Of a stretch of DNA of 64,000 nt, positions 36,040 to 44,835 are shown piece by piece. Source of the stretch: Haloplanus vescus (lineage in GTDB: Archaea > Halobacteriota > Halobacteria > Halobacteriales > Haloferacaceae); the NCBI RefSeq assembly GCF_900107665.1, contig NZ_FNQT01000001.1, forward strand, positions 541,742 through 605,741, written 5' to 3'. Within the stretch, counting starts at the first letter, position 1. Each line of letters starts with the position of its first letter. Both the position numbers and the translations under genes were made by a program. The notes beneath the pieces were generated by a model. That model made no database searches and was not told the DNA's origin. It saw nothing but the letters and a program-made list of their open reading frames with translations.

Positions 36040-36849
36040 ATGGCATACTTCGAAACCAACGACGGTGTTCCGATTTACTACGAGGACCGCGGCGAAGGTG
36101 ACCCGATTCTCCTCATCCACGGGTGGACGATGAACTCGACGTACTGGTGGCAACGCAACGTCGACCCCCTCGTCGAGGCGGGCCACCGGGTCGTGACGAT
36201 GGACCTCCGCGGCCACGGCAAGTCGGGGAAGACCGACGCGGGACACACGCTTGCGCAGTACGCCCGCGACGTGCGCGAACTGCTCGACCACCTCGATCTG
36301 ACGGGCGTGACGCCGGTCGGGTGGTCGATGGGGACCGCCGTCATCCTCAACTACGTCGACCAGTTCGGCACCGACGGCCTCGCGAAGGTGGTCTTCGTCG
36401 ACCAGAGCCCGAACTTCCACACGGACGACGAGTGGGAACACGGGCTGCTGGGCACGTTCTCGGGCGAGGCGGCGACCGAACTCGCGACCAATCTGGAGTA
36501 CGACCGACCGTCCGCGGGCAAGCCGTTCGTACAGGCCATGTTCGCCGACACCATCGACGACGACCTCGTCGACGAGATGTACGCGGAGACGACGAAGACG
36601 CCGACGAGCGTCACCATCGACATCTTCCTCGACATGTCGTACGGTGACCTCCGCCCGGTGGTGAGCGAGGTGGACGTGCCCGCCCTGCTGATATACGGCG
36701 AGCAGAGCGACATCTTCCCGACGGACGTGGGGGCGTGGCTCGAAGCCGAGATGCCCGATGCGACGCACCTCCGCTTCGAAGAGAGCGGCCACTGCCCGTT
36801 CTGGGAGGAGGCCGAGCGGTTCAACGAGGAACTCGCGCAGTTCGTCTAG
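36040..36849 (+). CDS. Alpha/beta hydrolase
   Basis: 269 residues. Oxyanion loop LLIHGWTMN, MDLRGHGKSG, the nucleophile elbow GWSMGTAV (Ser), acid Asp in LLIYGEQSDIFP and His in EESGHCPFWEE form a full catalytic triad. This is a cytoplasmic esterase or lactonase-like enzyme; the substrate is not inferable. It ends 4 bases inside the convergent bax1 gene. An AT-rich TACATGTAG stretch about 30 bases upstream may be its promoter. Confidence 0.93.
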   Translation: MAYFETNDGVPIYYEDRGEGDPILLIHGWTMNSTYWWQRNVDPLVEAGHRVVTMDLRGHGKSGKTDAGHTLAQYARDVRELLDHLDLTGVTPVGWSMGTAVILNYVDQFGTDGLAKVVFVDQSPNFHTDDEWEHGLLGTFSGEAATELATNLEYDRPSAGKPFVQAMFADTIDDDLVDEMYAETTKTPTSVTIDIFLDMSYGDLRPVVSEVDVPALLIYGEQSDIFPTDVGAWLEAEMPDATHLRFEESGHCPFWEEAERFNEELAQFV

Positions 36850-38348
36850 TCGGCCCGGCGGAGCGTCCCACCGCTCAGCCCCTCCCACTCGACGCGGAGG
36901 CCGAGCGTCGAGCAGACGGCGCTGGTGTCGTCGACTCCGTATTCGTCGAGAATCGCCTCGGCCTCGGCGAGCGTCTGTCCGGGTTCGAGTCGGTCGCGCA
37001 GGTCGTCGAGGACGGCGGGCCGGACGAGCGTTCGCCCCACGCGGTCGTGGTCGGGGACGGCAACGTCGTCGAGAGCGTCGACGCTCACGCCGTGGTCGGC
37101 CGCGAGTTGCTCTAGCGTCACCACGTCGGCGTCGGGCCGGAGTTCGTCGGGAAGCGTCGCACGCGTCTCGGCGACCAGCTCCTCTTCGTAGTGGCGGAGG
37201 GCGTCGACCACGTCCTTGACGCGCACCGACCCGGAGTACGGGATGGCGCGGTGGTCGCGGGCTTCGATGTCCTCGCCAACCCCCAGACTCTCGTCGACGG
37301 CGACGAGCATCTCGACGTCCTCGACGGTGGCGAGCTGGTCGAGTTTCTTCGAGACGTACTCGGGCGTCCAGAAGCCCATGATCTCGAAAAACACCGTGAA
37401 GTCGGCGTAGCGGTACTCGAAGGCGAAGTCTGGAATCATCACTCGCGTCCCCGCCGCGAGGGGTTCGGGTTCGCGCACGAGGTCCCAGTCCAAATCGAGC
37501 GCGGTGAAGCGAGCGGCGAAGTCCGCCTCGACGCCGCTGTCGTAGGTCGGTTCGGTCACGGGGTCGACGCCGGGGACGGACACGTCGTCGTCGGTGAGGA
37601 CGAGTTCTCGCTCGGTGCCCCGGTCGTCGACGGTGGCTTCGAGGCGCCAGTCGTCGGTCTTCGCGACCGAGCGAAGCAGTCGGGCGAAGGCGGTGCCGTA
37701 GCGGCGGGTCCGCCGGAAGAGGTGGTCCGGTCCCGTGACGACCACCTCGCGGCCCGCGTCAGTGCGGCGAATCTCGTACATCAGGCCGAGGCGTTTGACC
37801 GCCGAGAGCAACGTCCGCGGGTCCGAACTCCGGACGCGCACCTCGACGGCGTCGAACAGCGCCGTCTGCGCCAGCGAGAGGTTGTACTGCTCGACGAGGC
37901 CGTCGGGGTCCCAGCGCGGGTCGAAGTCACTCAGAATCTGTCGGGGGTCGCGGTCGGCGTAGAGGGCATCGTCGAGGGCGCCGGCGTCGACGCCGAGGCG
38001 GTCGGCGGCGCGGGCGAGCGCCCGGTCGCGGTCGTCCTCGGTCACGACGCCGATATCCTCGGCGGCCTCGAAGGTGAGTCGGCGGGCGCGTTCCGGCGGG
38101 ACCGCCGCCCGCGTCTCGAAGGTGGCGTCACGCTCACAGAGGGCGGCGAACCCCCGGACGAGTTTGAAGTGGTCGGCGTCGGGTTCCAGGTCGGCGAGGG
38201 CGTCCTCCAGCGTCGCGCGCGGCCGGTCGACGTGGTCCGCGAAGGTGCCGAGGACGCGCGCGGCCAGCGGGCGGTGGGCGCGGTCCGCGAACTGCGGGTG
38301 GTAGCCGCCGCCCGCCCGCGACACCCGGAGGAGGTCCTTCGTGAGCAC
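36846..38348 (-). CDS. bax1: Bax1-like nuclease, partner of archaeal XPB (DUF790)
   Basis: 500 residues from a GTG at 38346-38348 (MLTKDLLRVSRAGGGYHPQF, the usual DUF790 start; the frame upstream is not similar). The C-terminal half has a restriction-endonuclease-like core: MIPDFAFEYRYADFTVFFEIMGFWTPEYVSKKLDQL with PDF, the xEx and K residues expected of PD-(D/E)XK enzymes. In archaea Bax1 binds the XPB helicase and cuts at DNA bubbles. The XPB gene lies just upstream on the same strand, separated here by an opposing lipoprotein gene. Confidence 0.9.
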   Translation of the reverse strand: MLTKDLLRVSRAGGGYHPQFADRAHRPLAARVLGTFADHVDRPRATLEDALADLEPDADHFKLVRGFAALCERDATFETRAAVPPERARRLTFEAAEDIGVVTEDDRDRALARAADRLGVDAGALDDALYADRDPRQILSDFDPRWDPDGLVEQYNLSLAQTALFDAVEVRVRSSDPRTLLSAVKRLGLMYEIRRTDAGREVVVTGPDHLFRRTRRYGTAFARLLRSVAKTDDWRLEATVDDRGTERELVLTDDDVSVPGVDPVTEPTYDSGVEADFAARFTALDLDWDLVREPEPLAAGTRVMIPDFAFEYRYADFTVFFEIMGFWTPEYVSKKLDQLATVEDVEMLVAVDESLGVGEDIEARDHRAIPYSGSVRVKDVVDALRHYEEELVAETRATLPDELRPDADVVTLEQLAADHGVSVDALDDVAVPDHDRVGRTLVRPAVLDDLRDRLEPGQTLAEAEAILDEYGVDDTSAVCSTLGLRVEWEGLSGGTLRRAD

Positions 38349-38430
38349 GGCGACCCTTCGGCCCGGCGCGCCTAAAGACCCGCCGCTCCCGCACCGACAA
38401 CGGTTTGACCGTCGCGAGGGAGGGTCGGGT

Positions 38431-38811
38431 ATGCACAGGCGCCGCCTGCTCGCACTCGCCCTGCCGCTACTGGGCGGGTGTTCCTCGCTCCCGAAGGCGT
38501 CGGGGCCGCGGACGCCGCCGACGCCCGGCGACCGGCCCGCGCCGGCCGACCGCACGCTCGGGGTCCGAAATCTGGACGTGGAAGAGGCAGACGACGGCCA
38601 TCTCCGAGTGGTCGCGACGGTCGCCAACCGCTCGTCGAGCGAGCGAACGCGCACGCTCCGAATCCGGGTCCAGGCGGGCGAGGTCCGAAGCGAGCAACAG
38701 CGGTCGGTGACCGTCGCCGCCGGCGCGTCTCGGGACATCGTCTTCGACTTTTCCGACATCCCTTACGAGGACTTCGCGGGCGACGGGTCGGTGAACACGG
38801 CCTGGCTCTAA
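38431..38811 (+). CDS. Small lipoprotein of unknown function
   Basis: 126 residues from the ATG at 38431. The signal MHRRRLLALALPLLGGC ends in a lipobox Cys; a Pro-rich linker follows, then a beta-rich domain (LRVVATVANRSSSERTRTLRIRV, GASRDIVFDF) that looks like a FxLYD/CARDB-type immunoglobulin-like fold. It is anchored outside the membrane. It lies on the opposite strand between bax1 and xpb, ends 4 bases before the xpb stop, and shares an 82-base divergent promoter gap with bax1. Confidence 0.8.
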   Translation: MHRRRLLALALPLLGGCSSLPKASGPRTPPTPGDRPAPADRTLGVRNLDVEEADDGHLRVVATVANRSSSERTRTLRIRVQAGEVRSEQQRSVTVAAGASRDIVFDFSDIPYEDFAGDGSVNTAWL

Positions 38812-38815
38812 CGCG

Positions 38816-40150
38816 TCAGCGCCGTCGTTCCGCGACTCGCTCTTCGGCCGTCTCGGCGCTGACGACTTCGTAGAGAATCGCCTCGCGTCCGTCGGATTTG
38901 GGGCGGAGGATGCGCCCCAGTCGCTGGGTGAACTCGCGCTCGCTCCCGCTTCCGGAGAGGAGGACGGCCACGCTCGCGTCGGGCACGTCCACCCCCTCGT
39001 CGAGGACGTTCGCGGTGACGACTCGCGTGTAGTCGCCTCGCCGGAAGCGGTCGAGGATCGACCGGCGCTCGCTGGCGCCCGTCTCGCCGGTGATGGCCGG
39101 GAGCAGGAACCGCTCCGAGAGTCGGTAGACGAGGTCCGTGTGGGCGGTGAAGACGATGACGCGTTCGTCGCGGTGGCGGTCGAGGAGTCGGGCCAGCGCC
39201 TCGACTTTTGCGTCGGCGTTCATCATGATTTCGCGCGCGTCCTGTTTGGCCAAGAGGGCCTCCCGCGCCCGCGGGTCGCTCCCCGACCGCTTGACGAGTT
39301 CCTGATAGTCGCTACCCGAGGTGAGCGAGAGACCGCTGGTCTTGAGGTAGTCGACGAACGTGCCCTGTGCCTCCTCGTAGGCCGCCCGCTCCTCGGGCGT
39401 GAGGTCGACTTCGATGCGTCGGAGGTCGTAGTCCGCGAGGTGTTCGCCGGCTAAATCGTCGACGGCGAGGTCGTAGACCACGGGGCCGACCAAGTCAGCG
39501 ACGACTTCGTGGGCGCCGTCGGGGCGCTCGAAGGTGGCGGTCAGGCCGAGGCGGGCAGGGGCAGCGAGCAGTCGCGCCACGTCGCGATACCCCTCGCCAC
39601 CGAGGTGGTGGACCTCGTCGAAGACGACGAAGCCAAACTGGTCGCCGAGTTCGTCGGCGCGGAGATAGGCGGAGTCGTAGGTCGACACCGTGATAGGTTC
39701 GACCGTCTGCTCGCCGCCGCCGAGTTGGCCGACGGGAGCGTCAAACTCCGTTTCGAGTTCGCGGCGCCACTGGGTCAGGAGGTCGACGGTGGGGACGACG
39801 ACGAGCGTCGGCGTGCCGAGCGCGGCCATTGCGGCGACGGCGACGACCGTCTTGCCGCTCCCCGTGGGCAGTTCGAGGACGCCCCGGCAGTCGTTCGCGG
39901 TCCACGCGTCGAGGGCCTCGCGCTGGTAGGACCGGAGGTCGTAGTCCGTCGAGAGGTCGAGCGCCGGCAGGTCAAGGACGCGGTCCTCGTAGTCGACGCC
40001 GGCGTCGTCGAGGGCCTGCCGGAGGGCGGCGTAGCGGTGGGCGGGGAGGCGGTGGGTGCCGCTCCGCTCGTCGAGGGCGACGGGGAGCGAGTCGGGCACG
40101 TCGCCGTCGAGCGCGATAGTGCCGTCCTCGAACCGGCAGACGAGAGTCAC
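38816..40150 (-). CDS. XPB-family DNA helicase
   Basis: 444 residues, superfamily 2. After an N-terminal damage-recognition-like region come LRSYQREALDAW, Walker A LPTGSGKTV, motif II DEVHH, motif III LTATFERPDGAHE, and C-terminal motifs VFTAHTDL, ANVLDEGVDVPDASV and QRLGRILRPK. The position of the eukaryotic XPB RED motif reads ERPDG here, so the acidic second residue is replaced by Pro-Asp. XPB with Bax1 is thought to open and cut damaged DNA. It is 467 bases upstream of bax1. Confidence 0.92.
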   Translation of the reverse strand: MTLVCRFEDGTIALDGDVPDSLPVALDERSGTHRLPAHRYAALRQALDDAGVDYEDRVLDLPALDLSTDYDLRSYQREALDAWTANDCRGVLELPTGSGKTVVAVAAMAALGTPTLVVVPTVDLLTQWRRELETEFDAPVGQLGGGEQTVEPITVSTYDSAYLRADELGDQFGFVVFDEVHHLGGEGYRDVARLLAAPARLGLTATFERPDGAHEVVADLVGPVVYDLAVDDLAGEHLADYDLRRIEVDLTPEERAAYEEAQGTFVDYLKTSGLSLTSGSDYQELVKRSGSDPRAREALLAKQDAREIMMNADAKVEALARLLDRHRDERVIVFTAHTDLVYRLSERFLLPAITGETGASERRSILDRFRRGDYTRVVTANVLDEGVDVPDASVAVLLSGSGSEREFTQRLGRILRPKSDGREAILYEVVSAETAEERVAERRR

Positions 40151-40201
40151 GGTCGAGGTTCGAGAGGTGGAAATAAATGCCCTCCGCCCCCGGGCTAGCG
40201 T

Positions 40202-40360
40202 ATGAGCGACGACGACCTCGAAGCGGCGGTAACGGAGTTCCTCGACGCCACCGAACGCGTCTACGACGAGTACGACGATGGCTACATCGACGCCGACGCG
40301 GCGCTGTCACAGCTCGGCGACCACGTCTCCACGCTCCGGGACGCCCACGAAGGCGAGTAA
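40202..40360 (+). CDS. 52-residue acidic protein
   Basis: ATG at 40202, TAA at 40358-40360; the sequence is MSDDDLEAAVTEFLDATERV and continues YDEYDDGYIDADAALSQLG to HEGE. It is entirely helical and acidic with haloarchaeal codon usage (third positions almost all G/C), which argues that it is real. It sits 51 bases from the xpb start in the divergent gap and 74 bases before the aminotransferase. No function is recognised; it could be a small regulatory or protein-binding factor. Confidence 0.6.
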   Translation: MSDDDLEAAVTEFLDATERVYDEYDDGYIDADAALSQLGDHVSTLRDAHEGE

Positions 40361-40433
40361 CACTGTCGGCTGGACGTCGATACAGGAGACAGTATAAGCA
40401 ACACCTATGCCGGGGCGGTCCCGGTTGGTGGAT

Positions 40434-41558
40434 ATGAGCGAGTTCTCCGCACGCGTCGAGTCGATTTCGATCAGCGGCATCCGCGAGGTGTTCGAAGCCG
40501 CGGGCGAGGACGCCATCAACCTCGGCCTCGGCCAACCCGACTTCCCGGCGCCCGACCACGCCCGCCAAGCAGCGGTCGACGCCATCCAAGCCGGCGAGGC
40601 CGACGCCTACACGAGCAACAGAGGCATCCAGCCCCTCCGCGAGGCCATCGCCGACAAACACGCCCGCGACCAGAACGTGGCCGTCGACCCCGACGACGTC
40701 ATCGCCACCGCGGGCGGGAGCGAGGCGCTCCACCTCGCCCTCGAAGCCCACGTCGACGCCGGCGAGGAGGTCATCTTCCCCGACCCCGGCTTCGTCTCCT
40801 ACGACGCGCTGACGAAAGTCGCGGGCGGGACGCCCAAGCCCGTCCCCCTGCGCGACGACCTGACGCTCGACCCCGCCGCGGTGGAGGAGGCCATCACGGA
40901 CGACACCGCCGTCTTCGTCGTCAACAGCCCCGGCAACCCGACCGGTGCCGTCTCGCCCGAGGAGGACATCCGCGAGTTCGCCCGCATCGCCGACGAACAC
41001 GACGTGGTCTGTGTCTCCGACGAGGTGTACGAACCCTTCGTCTTCGAGGGCGAGCACCACTCGCCGATGACCTACGCCGACACCGACAGCGTCGTCACCG
41101 TCAACGGCTGTTCGAAGACCTACTCCATGACCGGGTGGCGACTCGGGTGGGTCACCGCGTCGTCGCGGCGCGTCGAGCGAATGCTCCGCGTCCACCAGTA
41201 CGTGCAGGCCTGTGCGTCCGCGCCGGCCCAGTACGCCGCCGAGGCGGCCCTGACCGGCCCACAGGACGTGGTCGACGAGATGCGAGCGACGTTCGAGGAG
41301 CGCCGGAATCTCCTCCTCGACCGCTTCGAGGAGATGGGCGTCGAGGTGCCGACGCCGAAGGGGGCGTTCTACGCCATGCCGAAGGTGCCCGACGGGTTCG
41401 TCGACGCCTGCATCGACCGCGGCGTCGTCGTCGTCCCCGGCGACGCCTTCGGCGACCACGGCGCGGGCCACGCCCGCATCTCCTACGCCAACGATACGGA
41501 GACGCTCCGGGAGGCACTCGACGTGATGGAATCGGTCGTCACGGACCTGCGCGAGTGA
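40434..41558 (+). CDS. PLP-dependent class I/II aminotransferase (aspartate-type)
   Basis: 374 residues from the ATG at 40434. It contains INLGLGQPDFPAP, VNSPGNPTGAV, the Asp/Tyr pair SDEVYEPFVF, and the PLP lysine in NGCSKTYSMTGWRLGW, then the carboxylate-binding Arg in HARISYAND. The fold is that of aspartate aminotransferases of subgroup I gamma; the amino-group donor is probably aspartate or an aromatic/branched amino acid, which the sequence does not settle. A TATA-like TATAAGCA lies ~40 bases upstream. Confidence 0.94.
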   Translation: MSEFSARVESISISGIREVFEAAGEDAINLGLGQPDFPAPDHARQAAVDAIQAGEADAYTSNRGIQPLREAIADKHARDQNVAVDPDDVIATAGGSEALHLALEAHVDAGEEVIFPDPGFVSYDALTKVAGGTPKPVPLRDDLTLDPAAVEEAITDDTAVFVVNSPGNPTGAVSPEEDIREFARIADEHDVVCVSDEVYEPFVFEGEHHSPMTYADTDSVVTVNGCSKTYSMTGWRLGWVTASSRRVERMLRVHQYVQACASAPAQYAAEAALTGPQDVVDEMRATFEERRNLLLDRFEEMGVEVPTPKGAFYAMPKVPDGFVDACIDRGVVVVPGDAFGDHGAGHARISYANDTETLREALDVMESVVTDLRE

Positions 41559-41629
41559 GGCGGATAAACGCGAATAAACGGGGGTGAGTGGGGTAAACGC
41601 TACGTTAAACTATCCACGCGTCGTGAGTT

Positions 41630-41657
41630 GGAGTACCCGCTGACGAACGGGTCCTCC
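41630..41657. terminator. Hairpin between convergent genes (probable bidirectional terminator)
   Basis: GGAGTACCCG (41630-41639) and CGGGTCCTCC (41648-41657) pair with a single mismatch around an 8-base loop, in the gap between the aminotransferase stop (41558) and the YchF stop (41667). Short T-runs flank it (CTTTC). Archaeal terminators usually rely on T-stretches, so the hairpin may instead stabilise 3' ends. Confidence 0.5.
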
Positions 41658-41666
41658 ATCCGTCTT

Positions 41667-42848
41667 TCAGTTCGCGGTGCTAACGATTTTGATGACGTCG
41701 CCCTCTTCGAGTTCGTGGTCCTCGCCGATTCGGCGGTCCGACCGCGCGTCGACGGCGTGCAGGTAGCCCTCGCCGATATCGGAGTGGATGGCGTAGGCGA
41801 GGTCACGCGGCGTCGACCCCGCAGGGAGGAGCATGGCGTCGGGGAGGACGGTCCCGCTCCCGTCGGTCCAGCGCGTCTCGTTCTGGACGGGGTAGACGGT
41901 GATGTGGTCGAGGAGGTCGTAGACGGCGTGGTCGATGGCGGCCTGCACGCCGGTGCCGCCGTACTCGGCCATCACCTCGCGGATGCGGTCCAAACCCTCG
42001 CGTTGGGCGTCGGTCACGTCGCCGACGATGTCGAAGTCGGCGTCGCCGGGGTCGTAGTCGACGACGCCGGCGTCGGCGGCGGTGCGCAGGGCGAGTTCGC
42101 CGTCCGCCGTCGTCGGGACGATAGGCTTGTTCGTCTCGCGGAGGCGGTCGAGGTTCTCTGGCGGGGCGATGTCGGCCTTGTTGGCGGCGATGAGAAGCGG
42201 TTTGGTGCGGGCGCGAATCTCCTCGGCCAGCGCCTCGCGGTGTTCGTCGGTCCACTGAATCGGGTCCTCGGGATACTCCAAGTCGCGGAGGCTGGGGGCC
42301 ACGTCGGCCACCGTCGCCCCGAACCCGGTGAGCATCGAGGTGAGCGCCTCGTCGATGTCGAACTCGGGCGAGCGAGACTTCCGCTCGACACCCTCCCAGT
42401 TGCTGGCGATGATGCCCGCGAGCCACTGGTCCATCTCGCGTTCCACGAAGTCGACTTCGTCGACGGGGTCGTAGGCCCCGACTTCGACCGGTTCGCCCTC
42501 GGCGTTGGTCTCGCCGGCGGCGTCGACGACGTTCACGATGGCGTCGGCGTTCGTGAGTTCGTCGAGGAACTGGTTGCCGAGGCCCTTCCCCTCGTGGGCG
42601 CCGGGGACGAGGCCCGCAACGTCGAGGAGTTCGACGGGGACGTAGCGCTTGCCGTCGTGACACCGTTCGTGGCCACAGCGCTCGTCGAGTGCGAGACAGG
42701 GACAGTCGGTGCGCGCGTGTGTCACGCCGCGGTTGGCGTCGATGGTCGTGAAGGGGTAGTTCCCCACGTCGACCTCGGCGCGCGTTGCGGCCTGATAGAA
42801 CGTCGACTTGCCCGCGTTCGGCTTGCCCGCGAGCGCGAGAGAGAGCAT
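41667..42848 (-). CDS. ychF: YchF/OBG-family GTPase (TGS domain)
   Basis: 393 residues. G1 motif AGKPNAGKST, switch motif YPFTTIDANRG, G3 LLDVAGLVPGAHEGKGLG, and NKAD. An insertion with Cys residues (CPCLALDERCGHERC, residues ~52-66) follows the first strand in archaeal members. The C-terminal TGS domain carries PDAMLLPAGSTPRDLAYAIH. The family binds ATP/GTP and associates with ribosomes. It converges with the aminotransferase across a 108-base gap holding a hairpin, and starts 49 bases after the bactofilin-like gene's stop on the same strand. Confidence 0.94.
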   Translation of the reverse strand: MLSLALAGKPNAGKSTFYQAATRAEVDVGNYPFTTIDANRGVTHARTDCPCLALDERCGHERCHDGKRYVPVELLDVAGLVPGAHEGKGLGNQFLDELTNADAIVNVVDAAGETNAEGEPVEVGAYDPVDEVDFVEREMDQWLAGIIASNWEGVERKSRSPEFDIDEALTSMLTGFGATVADVAPSLRDLEYPEDPIQWTDEHREALAEEIRARTKPLLIAANKADIAPPENLDRLRETNKPIVPTTADGELALRTAADAGVVDYDPGDADFDIVGDVTDAQREGLDRIREVMAEYGGTGVQAAIDHAVYDLLDHITVYPVQNETRWTDGSGTVLPDAMLLPAGSTPRDLAYAIHSDIGEGYLHAVDARSDRRIGEDHELEEGDVIKIVSTAN

Positions 42849-42897
42849 AGTGGCTGTGGGTGAGTCGGCGGGAATTTACTTTCGGTCCCAGCGACGC

Positions 42898-43749
42898 TCA
42901 CTCGATGTCGCGGTCGGCGTCCGGGCGGACGATACGCATCTCGCCGCGCGAGCGAATGGAGCCGTCGACGACGGCGTCCTCGTGGAGTTCGAGGTCGGCA
43001 CACGACACGTCGCCGAGGATACGAACGTCTTCGGCGAGTTCGACAGTGCCGCCGCGGGTTGTCACGTCGCCGTGGATGCGCGTGCCCTCGCTGACGGTCA
43101 CGTCGCCGCGGGCGCGGAGACTCCCGAAGACGTTGTTGTCGGCGCCCATCTCGATGGTGCGGGCGCGGAGATTGCCGTGGAGACGGCAGTCGTCGCCGAC
43201 AGTCGCGGGCGTCGACACCTGCCACGAGTCGTCGGAGACGGTGCCGCCGCGCGGGATCACCAGCGGGTCGTTCGGGGCGTCGCCGCCGAGGGCCTCCGCG
43301 ATTTCCTCGGCGGCGTCCGTCTCGCCGACGCGCAGGAGTTGGGAGAGGACGATGAAGTAGAAGACGAGGGTCGGAACCGGATTTCGGATGACGATCCAGC
43401 CGTTGGCCTCGAAGCCCTCGTCGATTTCCACGTCGTCGCCGATGTCGAGGTCGCCGGAGACCATGAGGCGGCCGCCGACGTGGACGCGTTCGCCGAGGTA
43501 GGCGTCGTCGCCGACGAGGACGTTCCCGGCCACGTCACACCACATGTCGAGTCGGCAGTCGCTCTCGGCCTCGATGTCGCCGCCGAAGCGGACGCGTTCG
43601 CCGGCGATGACGTTGCGGCCGCGAACGCCGAACTCGACCGTGCCCTGGCCGCCGACGATGACGTCGCCGTCGGTGACGAGGTCGTGCTCCTCGACGGTCG
43701 TCCCGTCGGGTATCTTCAACTCGTCGAGCGGGTCCCTCCCGAGTGCCAC
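42898..43749 (-). CDS. Bactofilin-like polymer-forming protein
   Basis: 283 residues of short beta-helix repeats rich in Gly/Asp (TTVEEHDLVTDGDVIVGGQG, VRGRNVIAGERVRFGGDIEAESDC, LHGNLRARTIEMGADNNV). There are two such halves split by a hydrophobic segment PVPTLVFYFIVLSQLL (~residues 125-140) that could be a membrane anchor or a buried strand. The repeat architecture fits bactofilins / polymer-forming cytoskeletal proteins. Archaeal relatives (halofilins) shape Haloferax cells; assignment to one of these is inference. It lies 49 bases upstream of ychF. Confidence 0.8.
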   Translation of the reverse strand: MALGRDPLDELKIPDGTTVEEHDLVTDGDVIVGGQGTVEFGVRGRNVIAGERVRFGGDIEAESDCRLDMWCDVAGNVLVGDDAYLGERVHVGGRLMVSGDLDIGDDVEIDEGFEANGWIVIRNPVPTLVFYFIVLSQLLRVGETDAAEEIAEALGGDAPNDPLVIPRGGTVSDDSWQVSTPATVGDDCRLHGNLRARTIEMGADNNVFGSLRARGDVTVSEGTRIHGDVTTRGGTVELAEDVRILGDVSCADLELHEDAVVDGSIRSRGEMRIVRPDADRDIE

Positions 43750-43881
43750 GCGCCTGTGTTCTCGCTACGGATATTAAAACGACCGTCAGACGCAGGGCTG
43801 ACGGGACGGGCGGCGACACGTGGCCGACGAAGGCGCCCGTAGGACGGCAGGGTTTTTTCCGGGCGCCGAGTAGGCTGGGCT

Positions 43882-44079
43882 ATGACTACGCTCTCGTTCG
43901 ACGAGCAGGGTGTCGACGTCGTCTACGAAGGGACCGAATTCCGCCTCGAGAAGGCGCTCATCGAGGACGCGGTGGAGAAGCAGTACCCCGACGTGACCGA
44001 CCACGAGGTGCTACAGATGGTCGAGAAGGAACCGACGCTCAGCGGCGAACCGCGTCGCATCGGCGACATCATCCACTAG
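43882..44079 (+). CDS. Small conserved haloarchaeal protein (DUF5800-like)
   Basis: 65 residues: MTTLSFDEQGVDVVYEGTEF then ALIEDAVEKQYPDVTDHEVL and PTLSGEPRRIGDIIH. It is compact, acidic and probably a small alpha/beta domain. I recall a haloarchaeal family with this wording (DUF5800). The stop overlaps the stop region of the convergent glycosyltransferase by 4 bases. Confidence 0.75.
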   Translation: MTTLSFDEQGVDVVYEGTEFRLEKALIEDAVEKQYPDVTDHEVLQMVEKEPTLSGEPRRIGDIIH

Positions 44080-44804
44080 GTGCGTTCGACGGTATCGGTC
44101 GTCGTCACGGCGTCCAGCGAGGTGTCGAAGCGTTCTTCGATACCGATTCGGCAGATGGACTTCGCGATGGCCGCGCCACCGCGGAACGGGTCGAGTTTCG
44201 TCTCGCCCGCGCGTTCGTCGTACTCGATTTGCAGTTCAGCGACGCGGTAGTTGCGCGCGGCGGGGCGCATCAGGAGTTCCGCGGAGAGGCCCGTGTTCTC
44301 GGTCCACTCGATTCGGTGGAGGAGTTCGCGCCGGTAGGCGCGCATCCCGGTCGTCACGTCGTGGAACCGCTGGCCGAGGAAGAGACTGGCCAGGGCGGCG
44401 AAGGCGCGGTTGCCGAGGCGGTTGAGTAGCGGCATCGTCTCCGGACCGGGCGAGATGCGGTCACCGCTCACCACGTCGTACCCCTGGTTGATTCGGTCGA
44501 GGAAGTCCGGAAGGCGCTCCATCGGATAGGTGTCGTCGCAGTCGGTAGTGACGACGATTGGACGGTCGGGCGTCAACACCGCCTCGCGGACGGCGACGCC
44601 GTACCCCTGTGGCTCCTGTTCGATGACCGTGGCGCCCATGCCGCGCGCGATATCGGGCGTTCGGTCGTCGGACCCGTCGACACAGACAACCTCGGCCCGC
44701 CCGTCGGTCACTCGGTCGATGTCCGCGAGTACGCCTCCAATCGCTTCCTCCTCGTTGTACGTCCCCATGACGACGGCCACGTCGTCGAAGGTGAAATCGC
44801 TCAT
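44076..44804 (-). CDS. Soluble family 2 glycosyltransferase (dolichyl-phosphate sugar synthase-like)
   Basis: 242 residues. The GT-A fold is clear: VVMGTYNEEEAIGGVL, CVDGSDDRTPDIA, VTTDCDDTYPMERL (metal DDT), YDVVSGDRISPGPETMPLLNR, and FHDVTTGMRAYRRE. This matches polyprenyl-phosphate-sugar synthases used in protein N-glycosylation or lipid modification, but there is no membrane domain. A DtxR-type inverted repeat overlaps its promoter, so expression may depend on iron or manganese. It lies downstream of the RNase H-like gene with a 42-base gap. Confidence 0.9.
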   Translation of the reverse strand: MSDFTFDDVAVVMGTYNEEEAIGGVLADIDRVTDGRAEVVCVDGSDDRTPDIARGMGATVIEQEPQGYGVAVREAVLTPDRPIVVTTDCDDTYPMERLPDFLDRINQGYDVVSGDRISPGPETMPLLNRLGNRAFAALASLFLGQRFHDVTTGMRAYRRELLHRIEWTENTGLSAELLMRPAARNYRVAELQIEYDERAGETKLDPFRGGAAIAKSICRIGIEERFDTSLDAVTTTDTVERT

Positions 44805-44835
44805 ACCCGTATCTGCTGGTCCCGCTACTTGAGCA

